In this document: piece by piece, positions 10,683 to 20,067 of the stretch | Layout of the letters: each line of letters begins with the position of its first letter | How positions within the stretch are numbered: position 1 is the first letter of the stretch | DNA from: Accumulibacter sp. | Lineage (GTDB): Bacteria; Pseudomonadota; Gammaproteobacteria; Burkholderiales; Rhodocyclaceae | Assembly: GCF_029255125.1 (NCBI RefSeq) | Contig: NZ_JAPUVR010000102.1 | Location: 1 to 64,000, forward strand | Direction of reading: 5' to 3' | Length of the DNA stretch: 64,000 nt | Program-made: the position numbers and the translations under genes | The notes under the pieces: model-generated | What the model saw: the letters and a program-made list of their open reading frames with translations, nothing else | The model's database searches: none | What the model was told of the DNA's origin: nothing

Positions 10683-11693
10683 TCAAGAACAACCCTCGCT
10701 CTCGGCGAGGGCGTGAGCTGCGCCGAGCAGGGCTGGCGCCGGTGAAAGAACTACGTAAGTCGGGATGGCAGCCAGATAGGCGGCGAAGCGGCCTTTGGCC
10801 TCGAAGCGCGAGCGAAAATCGGACCGCTCGAAGAAATCCCCCAAGCGTGGAATAATACCACCGCCAAGATAAACGCCACCGCGCGCGCCCAAGGTGAGCG
10901 CGAGATTGCCGGCAAACGAGCCGAGCATCGCGCAGAAGGTGGACAGCACCGCGCAACACTGAGCATCCGTGCCGGCGACCGCGCGGGCGACGATTTCAGG
11001 ATTGGGCAGCGCCTCGTACGGGCGGCCATCGACCTCGGCCACCAGGCGATTGAGCAGCGGCAAGCCAGTTCCGGAGAGCAGTCGTTCGGCCGAAACGTGG
11101 CCGAACTCGCGCCAGGCCAGTGCGATGATCGCCGCTTCCCGCGCGTCAGCCGCGGCCAGCGAACAGTGCCCGCCTTCGCCGCTGAGCGCTACCCAGTGCC
11201 CGCGCGCGCGGCAGACTCCGGAGACACCAAGGCCGGTTCCTGGACCAAGTACCGCCTTCGGCGCGTGCTCGACCGGCGCTCCGCTTCCCACTTGCTGCAG
11301 GTCCGCCGGAGCAAGCTGCGGTAGCGCCAGCGCCAGCGCGGCGAAGTCGTTGAGCAGCAGAAGCCGGGCCAGGCCAAGCCGGCGCGCGATCTCGGCGCGC
11401 GCGAATACCCAGGGCGCATTGGTCAGGCGGACCACTTCCTGATCCACCGGCGCGGCCAGCGCGATGGCCGCGGCGCGCAAGGGGATGGCGCCCAGTTCGT
11501 CGAGATAGGCGCGAATCGCTTCGACCGGCCCGGCATGGTCCGCAACCGCGAGCACGCGCAATTGTTGCGGCGCACCAGCGGCGTCGAGCACGGCGAAACG
11601 CGCCCTGGTTCCGCCGACATCCGCCACCAGCATGGCCGGAGAAGGCATCACGCCGGTCGGCGTGGTGGTGCCGGAAGCTGGCAGCGGATTCAA
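10683..11693 (-). CDS. glk: Glucokinase
   Basis: ATP-dependent glucokinase of the E. coli Glk (ROK-unrelated) type, 336 aa, which phosphorylates free glucose, for example that released by debranching. The phosphate-binding motif LVADVGGTRARFAVLD lies about 20 residues in, followed by LNDFAALALALPQL, GPGTGLGVSGV and GEGGHCSLA; the last three are the glucose/ATP-binding blocks of the family. The start is TTG at 11693, with GGAG seven bases upstream; a later ATG (protein MPSPAMLVADVGG) would remove only a non-conserved lead. It heads the glk-glgP-glgB-glgX operon. Confidence 0.93.
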   Translation of the reverse strand: MNPLPASGTTTPTGVMPSPAMLVADVGGTRARFAVLDAAGAPQQLRVLAVADHAGPVEAIRAYLDELGAIPLRAAAIALAAPVDQEVVRLTNAPWVFARAEIARRLGLARLLLLNDFAALALALPQLAPADLQQVGSGAPVEHAPKAVLGPGTGLGVSGVCRARGHWVALSGEGGHCSLAAADAREAAIIALAWREFGHVSAERLLSGTGLPLLNRLVAEVDGRPYEALPNPEIVARAVAGTDAQCCAVLSTFCAMLGSFAGNLALTLGARGGVYLGGGIIPRLGDFFERSDFRSRFEAKGRFAAYLAAIPTYVVLSPAPALLGAAHALAESEGCS

Positions 11694-11856
11694 AGCGTGA
11701 TCTCCAAGGCAAAGCGGAATGGCGATGGTTGAATCTTCGCACCAATCGCAGCATTAATCAAAGAGCGCTTGCGGGGAATGCGTACGCCCTGGGTAATTGC
11801 CCCCCGAGGCGCGACGTGTTACGGTTCCCGCTCTTTCCGTTACCCTTTGGCCACCC

Positions 11857-13266
11857 GTGAAGCGTGACAATCTGATCCGAAAACTTGTCGACTTGGTCGG
11901 CGAGACGCACGTTCTGACCACCGAGGACGCTATGTCGCCACACCTCGTGGACTGGCGCGGGCGCTATCGAGGTTCGGCCGTCTGCGTCGTCCAGCCGGGC
12001 AGCACGGCCGAAGTCTCGGCGGTCGTCGCCACCTGCGCACTGAACGGCGTGGCGATCGTTCCCCAGGGCGGTAATACCGGTTTGTGCGGCGCGGCAACAC
12101 CGAACCCCGAAGGCGGCGCAGTCGTCGTCGGCCTTGCCCGACTCAACCGGATCCGCAGTATCGACCAAGCCAACAATACGATGACCGTTGAAGCAGGCTG
12201 CCTGCTGCACGATATCCGGGCAGCCGCTGCTGCTGCCCAGCGGCTGTTCCCGCTTTCGTTGGCGGCCGAAGGTAGCTGTCAGATCGGCGGTAATCTATCG
12301 ACCAACGCCGGCGGTGTCCAGGTGCTGCGTTACGGTAACGCGCGTGAACTCACGCTCGGCCTCGAGGTCGTCCTGCCCAGCGGCGAGGTCTGGGATGCGT
12401 TGCGCGGCCTGCGCAAGAACAATACCGGCTATGACCTCAAGCAGCTCTTCATTGGCGCCGAAGGAACGCTCGGTATCATTACGGCGGCCGTACTCAAGCT
12501 CTTTCCGCAGCCGCGCGCGACGGCGACCGCCTGGCTGGCGGTTGCCTCTCCGGGCGCTGCAGTGAGCCTTCTCGGCCACCTGCAGGACCGTTTCGGCGCC
12601 GCGCTGACCGCCTGTGAGCTGATTTCGGACGTGGCATTGCAGATCGTACGCCGCCACCTTCATTGCCGCGCGGCTGATCTCCCGGCCAGTCCGTGGCATC
12701 TGCTGATCGAGTTGTCGGGCAGCGACGACGCGGCGACAATGCGCGAGGGGCTGACGTCGTTTCTCGCTGCAGCAAGCGACGACGGCCGGCTGGACAACGC
12801 AGTTCTGGCGCACAACAGCGAACAGGCGAGGGAACTCTGGGCCTTGCGCGAGAACATCGGCGAAGCGGAACGACGCGAGGGCCCCAGCATAAAGCACGAT
12901 GTGGCGCTCCCCATATCTGTCTTGCCCGAGTTCATTGCCCTTGCCGAACAGGCGCTTGGCGCTGCTTTCCCGGATCTGCGCAGCGTCGTCTTCGGGCACA
13001 TCGGCGACGGGAACCTGCACTACAACCAGTCAAGAATCGACGCCGCCGACAACCTTGCGTTTCTCGACGCGCGCCCGCAGGTCAACCGTATCGTCCATGA
13101 CCTTGCCCACCGCCTGGGTGGCAGCATCAGTGCGGAACATGGAATTGGACAGTTGAAGCGCGATGAACTGCCGCGTTACAAGCAACCGCTGGAACTCGAC
13201 CTGATGCGTGCGATCAAGCGGGCGATTGACCCACGCGGCTTGATGAATCCCGGCAAGCTACTGTAA
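11857..13266 (+). CDS. FAD-binding oxidoreductase (GlcD / D-2-hydroxyglutarate dehydrogenase-like)
   Basis: Vanillyl-alcohol-oxidase superfamily flavoprotein, 469 aa from GTG 11857. The N-terminal FAD-binding type 4 domain is clear ([11 protein letters not shown] about residue 68; [15 protein letters not shown] about 145). The C-terminal FAD-oxidase domain contains [12 protein letters not shown] and ends [16 protein letters not shown]...[12 protein letters not shown], the pattern of D-2-hydroxyacid dehydrogenases such as D-2-hydroxyglutarate dehydrogenase. The substrate cannot be told from sequence; D-lactate, glycolate or D-2-hydroxyglutarate are all possible. An upstream TTG at 11797 would add 20 unconserved residues. 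It is divergent from glk and 28 bases upstream of rfbA. Confidence 0.85.
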   Translation: MKRDNLIRKLVDLVGETHVLTTEDAMSPHLVDWRGRYRGSAVCVVQPGSTAEVSAVVATCALNGVAIVPQGGNTGLCGAATPNPEGGAVVVGLARLNRIRSIDQANNTMTVEAGCLLHDIRAAAAAAQRLFPLSLAAEGSCQIGGNLSTNAGGVQVLRYGNARELTLGLEVVLPSGEVWDALRGLRKNNTGYDLKQLFIGAEGTLGIITAAVLKLFPQPRATATAWLAVASPGAAVSLLGHLQDRFGAALTACELISDVALQIVRRHLHCRAADLPASPWHLLIELSGSDDAATMREGLTSFLAAASDDGRLDNAVLAHNSEQARELWALRENIGEAERREGPSIKHDVALPISVLPEFIALAEQALGAAFPDLRSVVFGHIGDGNLHYNQSRIDAADNLAFLDARPQVNRIVHDLAHRLGGSISAEHGIGQLKRDELPRYKQPLELDLMRAIKRAIDPRGLMNPGKLL

Positions 13267-13294
13267 ACGGACGAAAAAACCAAGGACGACCCAG

Positions 13295-14179
13295 ATGAGG
13301 CAGAGAAAAGGCATCATTCTTGCCGGTGGCTCCGGCACCCGCTTGCATCCGGCAACGCTCGCGCTGTCCAAGCAGCTTCTCCCGGTCTATGACAAACCAA
13401 TGGTCTACTATCCGCTCAGCACACTGATGCTGGCCGGTATGCGCGAGATTCTGATCATTTCGACACCCCAGGACACGCCACGCTACCGCGAGTTGCTCGG
13501 TGACGGCGAAAAATGGGGCTTGCGCCTGCACTACGCAGTCCAGCCCAGCCCGGACGGTCTGGCGCAAGCCTTTCTGATTGGCGAGGATTTCCTCGCGGGC
13601 GGGGCAAGTGCCCTGGTGCTCGGCGACAACCTGTTCTACGGACACGACCTGGTCGCGCAACTGCGCGCGGCGCATGCCCGGCACGAAGGCGCGACGGTCT
13701 TCGCCTATCCGGTGAACGACCCCGAGCGCTATGGCGTGGTCGAATTCGACGATCAAGGTCAGGCCATCAGCCTTGAAGAAAAGCCCGTCCGTCCGAAGAG
13801 TCGCTACGCGGTCACCGGCCTCTATTTTTACGACGAGCGCGTGGTCGATGTTGCCCGGCAACTGCGGCCGAGCAGCCGGGGCGAACTGGAAATCACCGAT
13901 GTCAACCGGCAATACCTCGCCTGGCAAGCGCTCGAGGTGAAAGTCATGGGCCGCGGTAACGCCTGGCTGGATACGGGAACCCACGACAGCCTGATCGAGG
14001 CCAGCCTGTTCATTCAGACGATCGAGAAGCGGCAGGGGTTGAAGATATCCTGCCCCGAGGAAATTGCCTGGCGGGCCGGGTGGATCGACCGCGCGCAGGT
14101 GGAAAAGCTGGCGGCCCCGCTGGCGAAGAATGGTTACGGCCAGTATCTGTTGCGCATCCTTGAAGAAAGGGTCTTCTGA
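13295..14179 (+). CDS. rfbA: Glucose-1-phosphate thymidylyltransferase
   Basis: Makes dTDP-glucose from dTTP and glucose-1-phosphate, the first step towards dTDP-rhamnose and other deoxysugars. The nucleotide-binding motif [16 protein letters not shown] is at the N-terminus, followed by [20 protein letters not shown]; the 294-aa length is normal. The ATG at 13295 is preceded by AAGGA at good spacing. The stop overlaps the rfbC ATG by one base (TGATG), so the two are translated together. Glucose-1-phosphate is also the product of glgP nearby, but no direct link is shown. Confidence 0.96.
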   Translation: MRQRKGIILAGGSGTRLHPATLALSKQLLPVYDKPMVYYPLSTLMLAGMREILIISTPQDTPRYRELLGDGEKWGLRLHYAVQPSPDGLAQAFLIGEDFLAGGASALVLGDNLFYGHDLVAQLRAAHARHEGATVFAYPVNDPERYGVVEFDDQGQAISLEEKPVRPKSRYAVTGLYFYDERVVDVARQLRPSSRGELEITDVNRQYLAWQALEVKVMGRGNAWLDTGTHDSLIEASLFIQTIEKRQGLKISCPEEIAWRAGWIDRAQVEKLAAPLAKNGYGQYLLRILEERVF

Positions 14180-14721
14180 TGAAGGTCACGGCAAGCGCGA
14201 TACCCGAGGTCTTGCTCATCGAACCGACGGTCTTCGGCGACGCACGCGGTTTCTTTCTGGAGAGCTTCAACGCCAGGGTCTTTCAGGAAACGACCGGCCT
14301 GACCGTCAGCTTCGTGCAGGACAACCAGTCGCGTTCGGCGGCCGGCGTCCTGCGCGGTTTGCACTACCAGATCAGGCAGCCGCAAGGCAAGCTCGTGCGC
14401 GTCGTGCGCGGCAGCGTGTTCGACGTGGCCGTCGACATGCGGCGCCAGTCGCCGACCTTCGGCCAATGGGTAGGCGCTGAATTGTCGGAAGAGAACTACC
14501 GCCAGATGTGGATCCCACCTGGCTTCGCGCACGGCTTTCTGGTCCTCTCGGAAAGTGCCGACTTCCTGTACAAGACGACTGATTACTACGATCCGACGAG
14601 CGAGCGTACGCTCGCCTGGAATGATCCGACGGTCGGCGTCGACTGGCCGCTACGCGATCCGCCGAGCCTTTCGGCCAAGGATCGCGACGGACAGCCGTTC
14701 GCGGCCTGTCCAAGCTTCTAG
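14179..14721 (+). CDS. rfbC: dTDP-4-dehydrorhamnose 3,5-epimerase
   Basis: Cupin-fold epimerase (180 aa) acting on dTDP-4-keto-6-deoxyglucose in L-rhamnose synthesis. Diagnostic stretches are EPTVFGDARGFFLESF near the N-terminus, GVLRGLHYQ (catalytic His) and WIPPGFAHGFLVLSE. It is translationally coupled to rfbA. The dehydratase (rfbB) and reductase (rfbD) needed to complete the pathway are not in the window. Confidence 0.96.
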   Translation: MKVTASAIPEVLLIEPTVFGDARGFFLESFNARVFQETTGLTVSFVQDNQSRSAAGVLRGLHYQIRQPQGKLVRVVRGSVFDVAVDMRRQSPTFGQWVGAELSEENYRQMWIPPGFAHGFLVLSESADFLYKTTDYYDPTSERTLAWNDPTVGVDWPLRDPPSLSAKDRDGQPFAACPSF

Positions 14722-14768
14722 CGTCAGGTCCACGGCCTGGTTTCGTCTGAACCTTCCGAAGCATCGTC

Positions 14769-16247
14769 TCAGGCTGCTGCCCAGGGCTCTTCCTGCTGCT
14801 GGAATTCGGCCAGCAGATGGCGAAGATCGGGCAGCAACGACTCGATCTTCGTGTTGAGCCAGGCAGCGATCGGTTCGCCTTCGGTGCCCGGCAGCACCTC
14901 GGCCGTCAATTGCACGGCCACCGCCAGGTCGTTCAGATGGCCGAGTACTTCCTGCAGGCGACTTGCCACTTGGTGATAGTTGACCAGCACAGGGCCGGCG
15001 AGCAGCGGGGAGAAGAACTCGACGCCGTAGCGCAGCTGTTTGAACGCCACCCGTAGACGATGGCGGGCGGCAGCGTCGGCGGCAACCGCCACCGCCGCAC
15101 GCTCGTCGACCCGCCGCGCGCGTTTTCTCAGGCAGCGCGGCACGAAGCCGCCGAGCGCTCTGCTCTTGGCTTCCGACAGATCGACGAGGGCGGACGAAAA
15201 CTCGATCAACAGGCTCGAATAGGCGGCGGCCTGAAGCACGCGCTGCGTACGCCGTCGACTCACGGCACACGCTGCGTGCGCGCCCAAGGCCAGACGATCA
15301 AGCGCCGGCTGGCCGGAGAAAGCGCTGGCAATCACCGGCAAGGTCTCGGCGACGAAGACGTCCCAGTTGCGCGTCTCGCCCAGCCTGCTGGCCAACTGCT
15401 GCCATGCCGGGTCGAATGTCGCAACAAACGTTGCGGGCAGGACCGGTTCCCATAGGCGAATCGCTGAGCGTAGACGGCGAATAGCTACCCGTGCCTGGTG
15501 CACGAATTCCGGCTCACAGCCTGCGCAAACCCCCTTCTCGTTGTTCTGCAGATGACTGAGGCAGGCCTGCGCGATCAGGCGGAACGCGGCGATGGCGGGC
15601 GTGCCCGCGCTGATCGACACCGGCACGGCCTTGCTCGCGGTCAGCGGCAGATTGGCGAGCAAACTGAAGGCGCGCTCCGACTTGCTGCTCACTTCCGGGT
15701 GCAGATGCAATCCCGCCTGCAGGGCACGTGCAACCGCGAAGATGTCGCTCAGCGGGCCGGCCAGAGTCTCGATCTCGACTTCGCAGATCGCTTCCCGCCG
15801 ATCCCCAGCCTCGATCCAGCCCCGGTCCAGGGCGACCTCGCAGCGCCCACCGCCGGCAGTATCGAGCAACCAGCTCTTGCGCCAGAAACGCGTGATGAAC
15901 AAGGGCTGCAGTTGGTCGCGAGCGGCTTCCAGCACAGAGCGCACGCGCTCGTCGTCGACCTGGGAAAATTCGAATTCGCCGCGTTGTCCAGGTACCTCCC
16001 ACTCGCTGCGCTGCGCCAGGCCGGCGCTCACTGTAGAAACCGTCTTGACGGTCATCAACCATTCACGCCCCTTGCGGCGATGGCGCACGACGACCCTTTC
16101 CCGTTGCAGACGTCGATCCGGCGTGTCGTAGTAGATGTTCACCAGGAGCACTCTCTGCGGCTCGACCGGTGACAGCAAGGGGTGTCGCGCAAGCCGACTC
16201 GCGGCGCGCGGTGACAAAGAAAGCTTGATCTCCGTTTCGGTTGCCAT
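14769..16247 (-). CDS. CYTH and CHAD domain protein (polyphosphate-associated)
   Basis: Two-domain protein of 492 aa. Residues 1-210 are a CYTH / triphosphate-tunnel metalloenzyme domain with the ExExK signature at E4, E6 and K8 and many basic residues lining later strands. Residues 220-490 are a CHAD domain, an all-helical, His/Arg-rich fold (FVHQARVAIRRLRSAIRLWEP and RHRLRVAFKQLRYGVEFF). CHAD domains are known to bind inorganic polyphosphate and localise to granules, and CYTH domains of this kind can hydrolyse tripolyphosphate. The ATG at 16247 has a strong GGGGGAG six bases upstream. It lies 137 bases downstream of the potassium-channel gene on the same strand. In a genome with ppk and ppx, a polyphosphate-granule role is likely but inferred. 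Confidence 0.9.
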   Translation of the reverse strand: MATETEIKLSLSPRAASRLARHPLLSPVEPQRVLLVNIYYDTPDRRLQRERVVVRHRRKGREWLMTVKTVSTVSAGLAQRSEWEVPGQRGEFEFSQVDDERVRSVLEAARDQLQPLFITRFWRKSWLLDTAGGGRCEVALDRGWIEAGDRREAICEVEIETLAGPLSDIFAVARALQAGLHLHPEVSSKSERAFSLLANLPLTASKAVPVSISAGTPAIAAFRLIAQACLSHLQNNEKGVCAGCEPEFVHQARVAIRRLRSAIRLWEPVLPATFVATFDPAWQQLASRLGETRNWDVFVAETLPVIASAFSGQPALDRLALGAHAACAVSRRRTQRVLQAAAYSSLLIEFSSALVDLSEAKSRALGGFVPRCLRKRARRVDERAAVAVAADAAARHRLRVAFKQLRYGVEFFSPLLAGPVLVNYHQVASRLQEVLGHLNDLAVAVQLTAEVLPGTEGEPIAAWLNTKIESLLPDLRHLLAEFQQQEEPWAAA

Positions 16248-16384
16248 GCAGAACTCCCCCCTGCGGGGACGCGCACGCGCATTCCCCGAATGCTTTCTAA
16301 ATGCCCTCTTCTTGTCTGTCTTGCACGCCGCAGCCGGTTTGCGCGTCCCCTGCGCCCCCCACCGGCAACTCGCGAACTACGGGT

Positions 16385-17482
16385 CTAGCCCATCTTCTCG
16401 ATCAGGTGCGCTTTCAATTGCGCTCGTCCGGATGGATTGGCCAGCGCGATGATCGTGTTGCCTGCTTGGATGACGTGGTCCACCTTCGGATTGAAAACCC
16501 ACGCACCGTCTTCCTCGCGTACGGCAAGCAGGATGTAGTCCGGGCTGCGCAGGCGCATCTGGCCAACCGGCGTCGGCGGGAAGCTGGCCGGAACCGGCAC
16601 CTCTTCGACGCGCACATTCTTGTCGGAGCGCATCATCTCGTCGAGAAAGCTGACCACATGCGGGCGCACCATCGCCGAAGCCAGGCGCATACCGCCAGTA
16701 AAGTCAGGTGAAACGACGACATCGGCGCCCGCCTTGCGCATCTTCTCGACGTTGCGCAGCTCCTGCGCGCGGGCCACGATGCGCAGGTTCGGGTTGAGCT
16801 GGCGCGCGGTGATGATGATCATCAGATTGCGCGAATCGTCGCCGGTTACGGCGAACAGGCCGCGCGCATCCTCGATGTCGCTCGCCTCCATCAAGTCATC
16901 GTCGGAAGCATCGCCGTGCAAGTAGAGCAAGCCGGGAAATTTGTCGATACTCTCCTCGAAGCGCTCCTCGACAATGTCGATCGCGACGAAATGCCGACCG
17001 GTATTGTGCAGTTCGCGACCAATGCTGCGCCCGACCCGGCCAAAGCCACAAATGATGAAATGATGTTTCAGCTTGTGGATGCGTTTCTCCATCCGTCGCC
17101 TCCGAAGGGAATAATCCAGGTCCTTCTCAAGGAAGAACACGGACAGGCTGGTGAACAGAAAGGTCAGCGCACCCAGGCCGGAAATGGCGATGATACCGGC
17201 AAACAGCCGGTCTTCAAGCGAGTGAAGAGGAATGATCTCGCCGTAGCCGACCGTCGAGATCGTGATCAGGGTCATGTACAGCGCGTCCGACCAATCGGCG
17301 CGTTCGTCGGCGATCAGGTAGAAACCCGTTGCGCCGATGGCGATCAGCACAGCGACGACGACCCCGGCCCAGGAGATGCGCACGACGATGCGCTGCAATT
17401 GCGCCGAGACCCGCCAGTCGGATTCCTGCAGGCGGTGCATGTGGCGGACGCGCCGTGGATCACGTTCCGTGCCTTCAGTCAT
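16385..17482 (-). CDS. Two-TM potassium channel with RCK (TrkA-N/TrkA-C) domains
   Basis: Predicted K+ channel subunit of 365 aa from ATG 17482 (a TTG at 17509 is possible). Layout: a charged N-tail, a transmembrane helix at about residues 37-60, the pore loop with selectivity filter ISTVGYGE at about residue 80, and a second helix at about 95-120. A cytoplasmic RCK N-domain with Rossmann motif ICGFGRVGRS follows at about 145-265, then a C-terminal TrkA-C domain. This is the MthK/Kch-type architecture, normally tetrameric and gated by ligand binding to RCK. It is transcribed towards the CYTH-CHAD gene. Confidence 0.92.
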   Translation of the reverse strand: MTEGTERDPRRVRHMHRLQESDWRVSAQLQRIVVRISWAGVVVAVLIAIGATGFYLIADERADWSDALYMTLITISTVGYGEIIPLHSLEDRLFAGIIAISGLGALTFLFTSLSVFFLEKDLDYSLRRRRMEKRIHKLKHHFIICGFGRVGRSIGRELHNTGRHFVAIDIVEERFEESIDKFPGLLYLHGDASDDDLMEASDIEDARGLFAVTGDDSRNLMIIITARQLNPNLRIVARAQELRNVEKMRKAGADVVVSPDFTGGMRLASAMVRPHVVSFLDEMMRSDKNVRVEEVPVPASFPPTPVGQMRLRSPDYILLAVREEDGAWVFNPKVDHVIQAGNTIIALANPSGRAQLKAHLIEKMG

Positions 17483-17768
17483 GTCGGCAGCTTGGGTCAG
17501 AGTGGGCAATGCGGGTCACGAGGAGCACGACGGCAGGCACGAAGGTGGTCAGGCGGCAGGCGCAGCGAAATGGAAATGTCGTGCTTACGAGATTCGCATA
17601 ATCGACGGCACATGTCTACGATCCTGGCGCGCGCGGCAAAAGGCATGCTGTTGATCGGCAAGCGGGGAGAAACCCGCCGTCTGGCGCGGCGCCCGATAAT
17701 CGGGCACGATGGCAAACGCGATACCCTGCGACTTTCCATTCACTTCACTGCTAAGCAAATCAACGATC

Positions 17769-18431
17769 ATGCCAGATAAGCCCTTCACCCAGAAAATGAT
17801 CGATTCGCGCGCCGGCCACCGACTCGCCGAAGCCATCCTCGACTATGTGGGTCACGCGCCGCCGACTGGCGAACGGCCCAGCTCCAGTCCAGCCGCGCGG
17901 GCGCGTGCGATTGCGCACGCGGCCGCGCGCCAGGCGGCGGTCACCACCAGCGGCCTCACCTTACCGCCCGGACCGCTCGGCTGGATGACGCTCGTCCCCG
18001 AACTGCGCACACTGTGGAAGCTGCAGACGCAAATGGTCGCCGACATCGCCGGCGCCTACGGCAAGACGCACGAACTTGGCCGCGAGGAGATGCTGTACTG
18101 TCTGTTCCGGCATACCGACGCACGCGTGGTGCGTGATCTGGTAACCCAGATCGGCCGGCGTTTCGTCGTCCAGCGTGCCTCGCGCCCGAAATTCAGGGCG
18201 GTCGCGATCAAGATCGGACTGCACATCGCGCAACGCGTGGTCGGTCGCGGAATTGCTCGCTGGATACCGGTCTTCGGCGCTCTGGGCGCCGGCGCCTACG
18301 CTTACTTCGATACCAGCAAGGTGGCGGCAACGGCCATCGAGTTGTTCACTGGGGTAATCGATGTGCAGGCGGACGACGGTTTCGCCGCCAGTGAGGAAGC
18401 ACGTGGCCGCGAGAAGACGGCCAGCGGCTAG
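17769..18431 (+). CDS. EcsC-like protein
   Basis: A 220-aa protein that resembles the EcsC family around GPLGWMTLVPELRTLWKLQ and the glycine-rich WIPVFGALGAGAYAYFDTS, where EcsC proteins have a conserved G-P-x-x-GA-x-x-g pattern. The central and C-terminal parts are amphipathic or weakly hydrophobic, which suits peripheral membrane association. Function is unknown; the founding EcsC belongs to a Bacillus ABC transporter operon, but no transporter is adjacent here. The start ATG 17769 is chosen because homology begins soon after; an upstream ATG at 17709 would add 20 residues. The nearly 290 bases between it and the divergent K+ channel gene should hold both promoters. Confidence 0.65.
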   Translation: MPDKPFTQKMIDSRAGHRLAEAILDYVGHAPPTGERPSSSPAARARAIAHAAARQAAVTTSGLTLPPGPLGWMTLVPELRTLWKLQTQMVADIAGAYGKTHELGREEMLYCLFRHTDARVVRDLVTQIGRRFVVQRASRPKFRAVAIKIGLHIAQRVVGRGIARWIPVFGALGAGAYAYFDTSKVAATAIELFTGVIDVQADDGFAASEEARGREKTASG

Positions 18432-18529
18432 CTTTAGCGCCAGGGGCGCCGGCAAGCAGCCTTCGGCGCAGGCCAGCGGGCTGCTACAATGACGTGGGTA
18501 ATCTCCCGCGAAGGTGGACGACGATAGCC

Positions 18530-19975
18530 ATGAAAACCGGCGATAATCTCGAGAGTTGGGCGCGGCCACGAACTGTGGTGCTGCTGACCATGGTGCTGCT
18601 AGGCGCACTGTGGACGGCCGTCCTTCTCTCGGCCGTGGCCGATCGTGAGGATACCCTGACCGCCACCGGCCAGGCGCTGCAGCGCGCCAATCGGGCGATC
18701 GAGGAGCAGACCAGGCTGCACATGCGCCTCGCAGGCCTTGCCTTGGCCGCAGCTCAAGCGTGGCTGGACGAACACCCGGGCGAGGACCCGCGCAGTAACG
18801 CTGCTGTCCACGCGCTGCACGCGCGTCTGCGGACAGCGACCGACTCCGCCGTCGAGATTCTCCTCCTGGCCGCCGACGGAAACGTCTTCGCAGCCGCCGG
18901 AGGAGAGCCGCAGGCAGAGATCGCTGCGGCACTGGCCGCGAGCGATCTCAATGACCTCGCCAGGCAGTCGCAAACCACCGAACTGGTCATCGGGACGCCG
19001 CTGCGTACGCCGGCGGCTGCTCACCCTCGTCTGCCGATCGCCCGCCGCCTGGAGAATCCGGGCGCCGGCGGTTACATCGTGCTGGCTCTGCTCGATCTCT
19101 CCAGGCTGAACGCAGGCTACGAGGAGCAGCGGCAGAAGCCTGGCGGATCGATCGCCCTTTTGCGTCGTGACGGCACGCCGCTTGCCGGTGCACCCGTCGA
19201 CGCTCGGCTCGGGCTGGCACAGTCCGACCAGCGAACAAAAGACGACGGTGTGACGGACGCCTCGACGGCGACGAGCGAGTTCTCGCTCCAGTCGCCGATG
19301 CCCGACTATGGTTTGCTGATTGTCGGCACGGTCGATCGCGCCGACGCTCTGGCCCCCTGGATAAGGCATACGATCTGGGTCGTTCTCCTCGCGCTGGGGA
19401 TGACCATCCCGCTCGCCGTCGTTGCCTACCGCTCGCTGCACCTCTTGCGCGTCGTCGCCCGACATGAAGCCGAGTTGCAGCATTTGGCGACGACCGACCG
19501 GCTTACCGGCACGTTCACCCGCCAACATTTCGTCGAGATACTGAAAGAAGAACTGGCGCACGCCGGCCGGCGCCACTTACCCCTGACCGTCCTTTCCTTC
19601 GACATCGACTTCTTCAAACGAATCAACGACGGCTATGGTCATAGCGTGGGCGACCAAGTACTGATCGCCTTTGCCAAGGTAGCCAAAGCGTGTCTGCGCG
19701 ACGTCGACGTGCTGGGCCGGGTGAGTTCCGGCGAGTTCTCGATTCTGCTTCCCAATACCGATGTCCAGGCAGCCACCGTCGTTGCCGAACGAATCCGCCG
19801 CGGCGTCGCTGCGATATCGATTGCAACTCAAGATGGAACCGTTCAGTTCACCGTCAGCGCCGGCGTGAGCGCCGCTCGCCCGGACGACCGATCGGTCGAC
19901 GAGATCATCAAGCGGGTTGCCCAGGCGCTGCACGAGGCCACATCGGCTGGTCACGATCGCATTTCGATCGTCTGA
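18530..19975 (+). CDS. Membrane-anchored GGDEF-domain protein with degenerate active-site signature
   Basis: 481-aa sensor protein: an N-terminal TM helix (about residues 15-38), a periplasmic dCache-like region to about residue 280, a second TM helix (about 285-310), then a GGDEF domain. The GGDEF fold is well kept (LTGTFTRQHF, FDIDFFKRINDGYGHSVGDQVL with the metal Asp). However, the signature loop reads GRVSSGEFSILLP, so GGDEF is replaced by SSGEF at residues 399-403. The missing glycines and acid suggest it no longer makes c-di-GMP, or is a sensor or GTP-binding remnant. The ATG at 18530 is preferred over a GTG at 18494. It is convergent with the crotonase gene. Confidence 0.85.
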   Translation: MKTGDNLESWARPRTVVLLTMVLLGALWTAVLLSAVADREDTLTATGQALQRANRAIEEQTRLHMRLAGLALAAAQAWLDEHPGEDPRSNAAVHALHARLRTATDSAVEILLLAADGNVFAAAGGEPQAEIAAALAASDLNDLARQSQTTELVIGTPLRTPAAAHPRLPIARRLENPGAGGYIVLALLDLSRLNAGYEEQRQKPGGSIALLRRDGTPLAGAPVDARLGLAQSDQRTKDDGVTDASTATSEFSLQSPMPDYGLLIVGTVDRADALAPWIRHTIWVVLLALGMTIPLAVVAYRSLHLLRVVARHEAELQHLATTDRLTGTFTRQHFVEILKEELAHAGRRHLPLTVLSFDIDFFKRINDGYGHSVGDQVLIAFAKVAKACLRDVDVLGRVSSGEFSILLPNTDVQAATVVAERIRRGVAAISIATQDGTVQFTVSAGVSAARPDDRSVDEIIKRVAQALHEATSAGHDRISIV

Positions 19976-20067
19976 ACACGCCAGGACGCCGTGGCGCGTC
20001 GCTGGTCGGCGGTTTTCCAGGTGGGCACCAGACGCCACTCCCAGCCGCTCTCCTCGCCGGAACTTCG

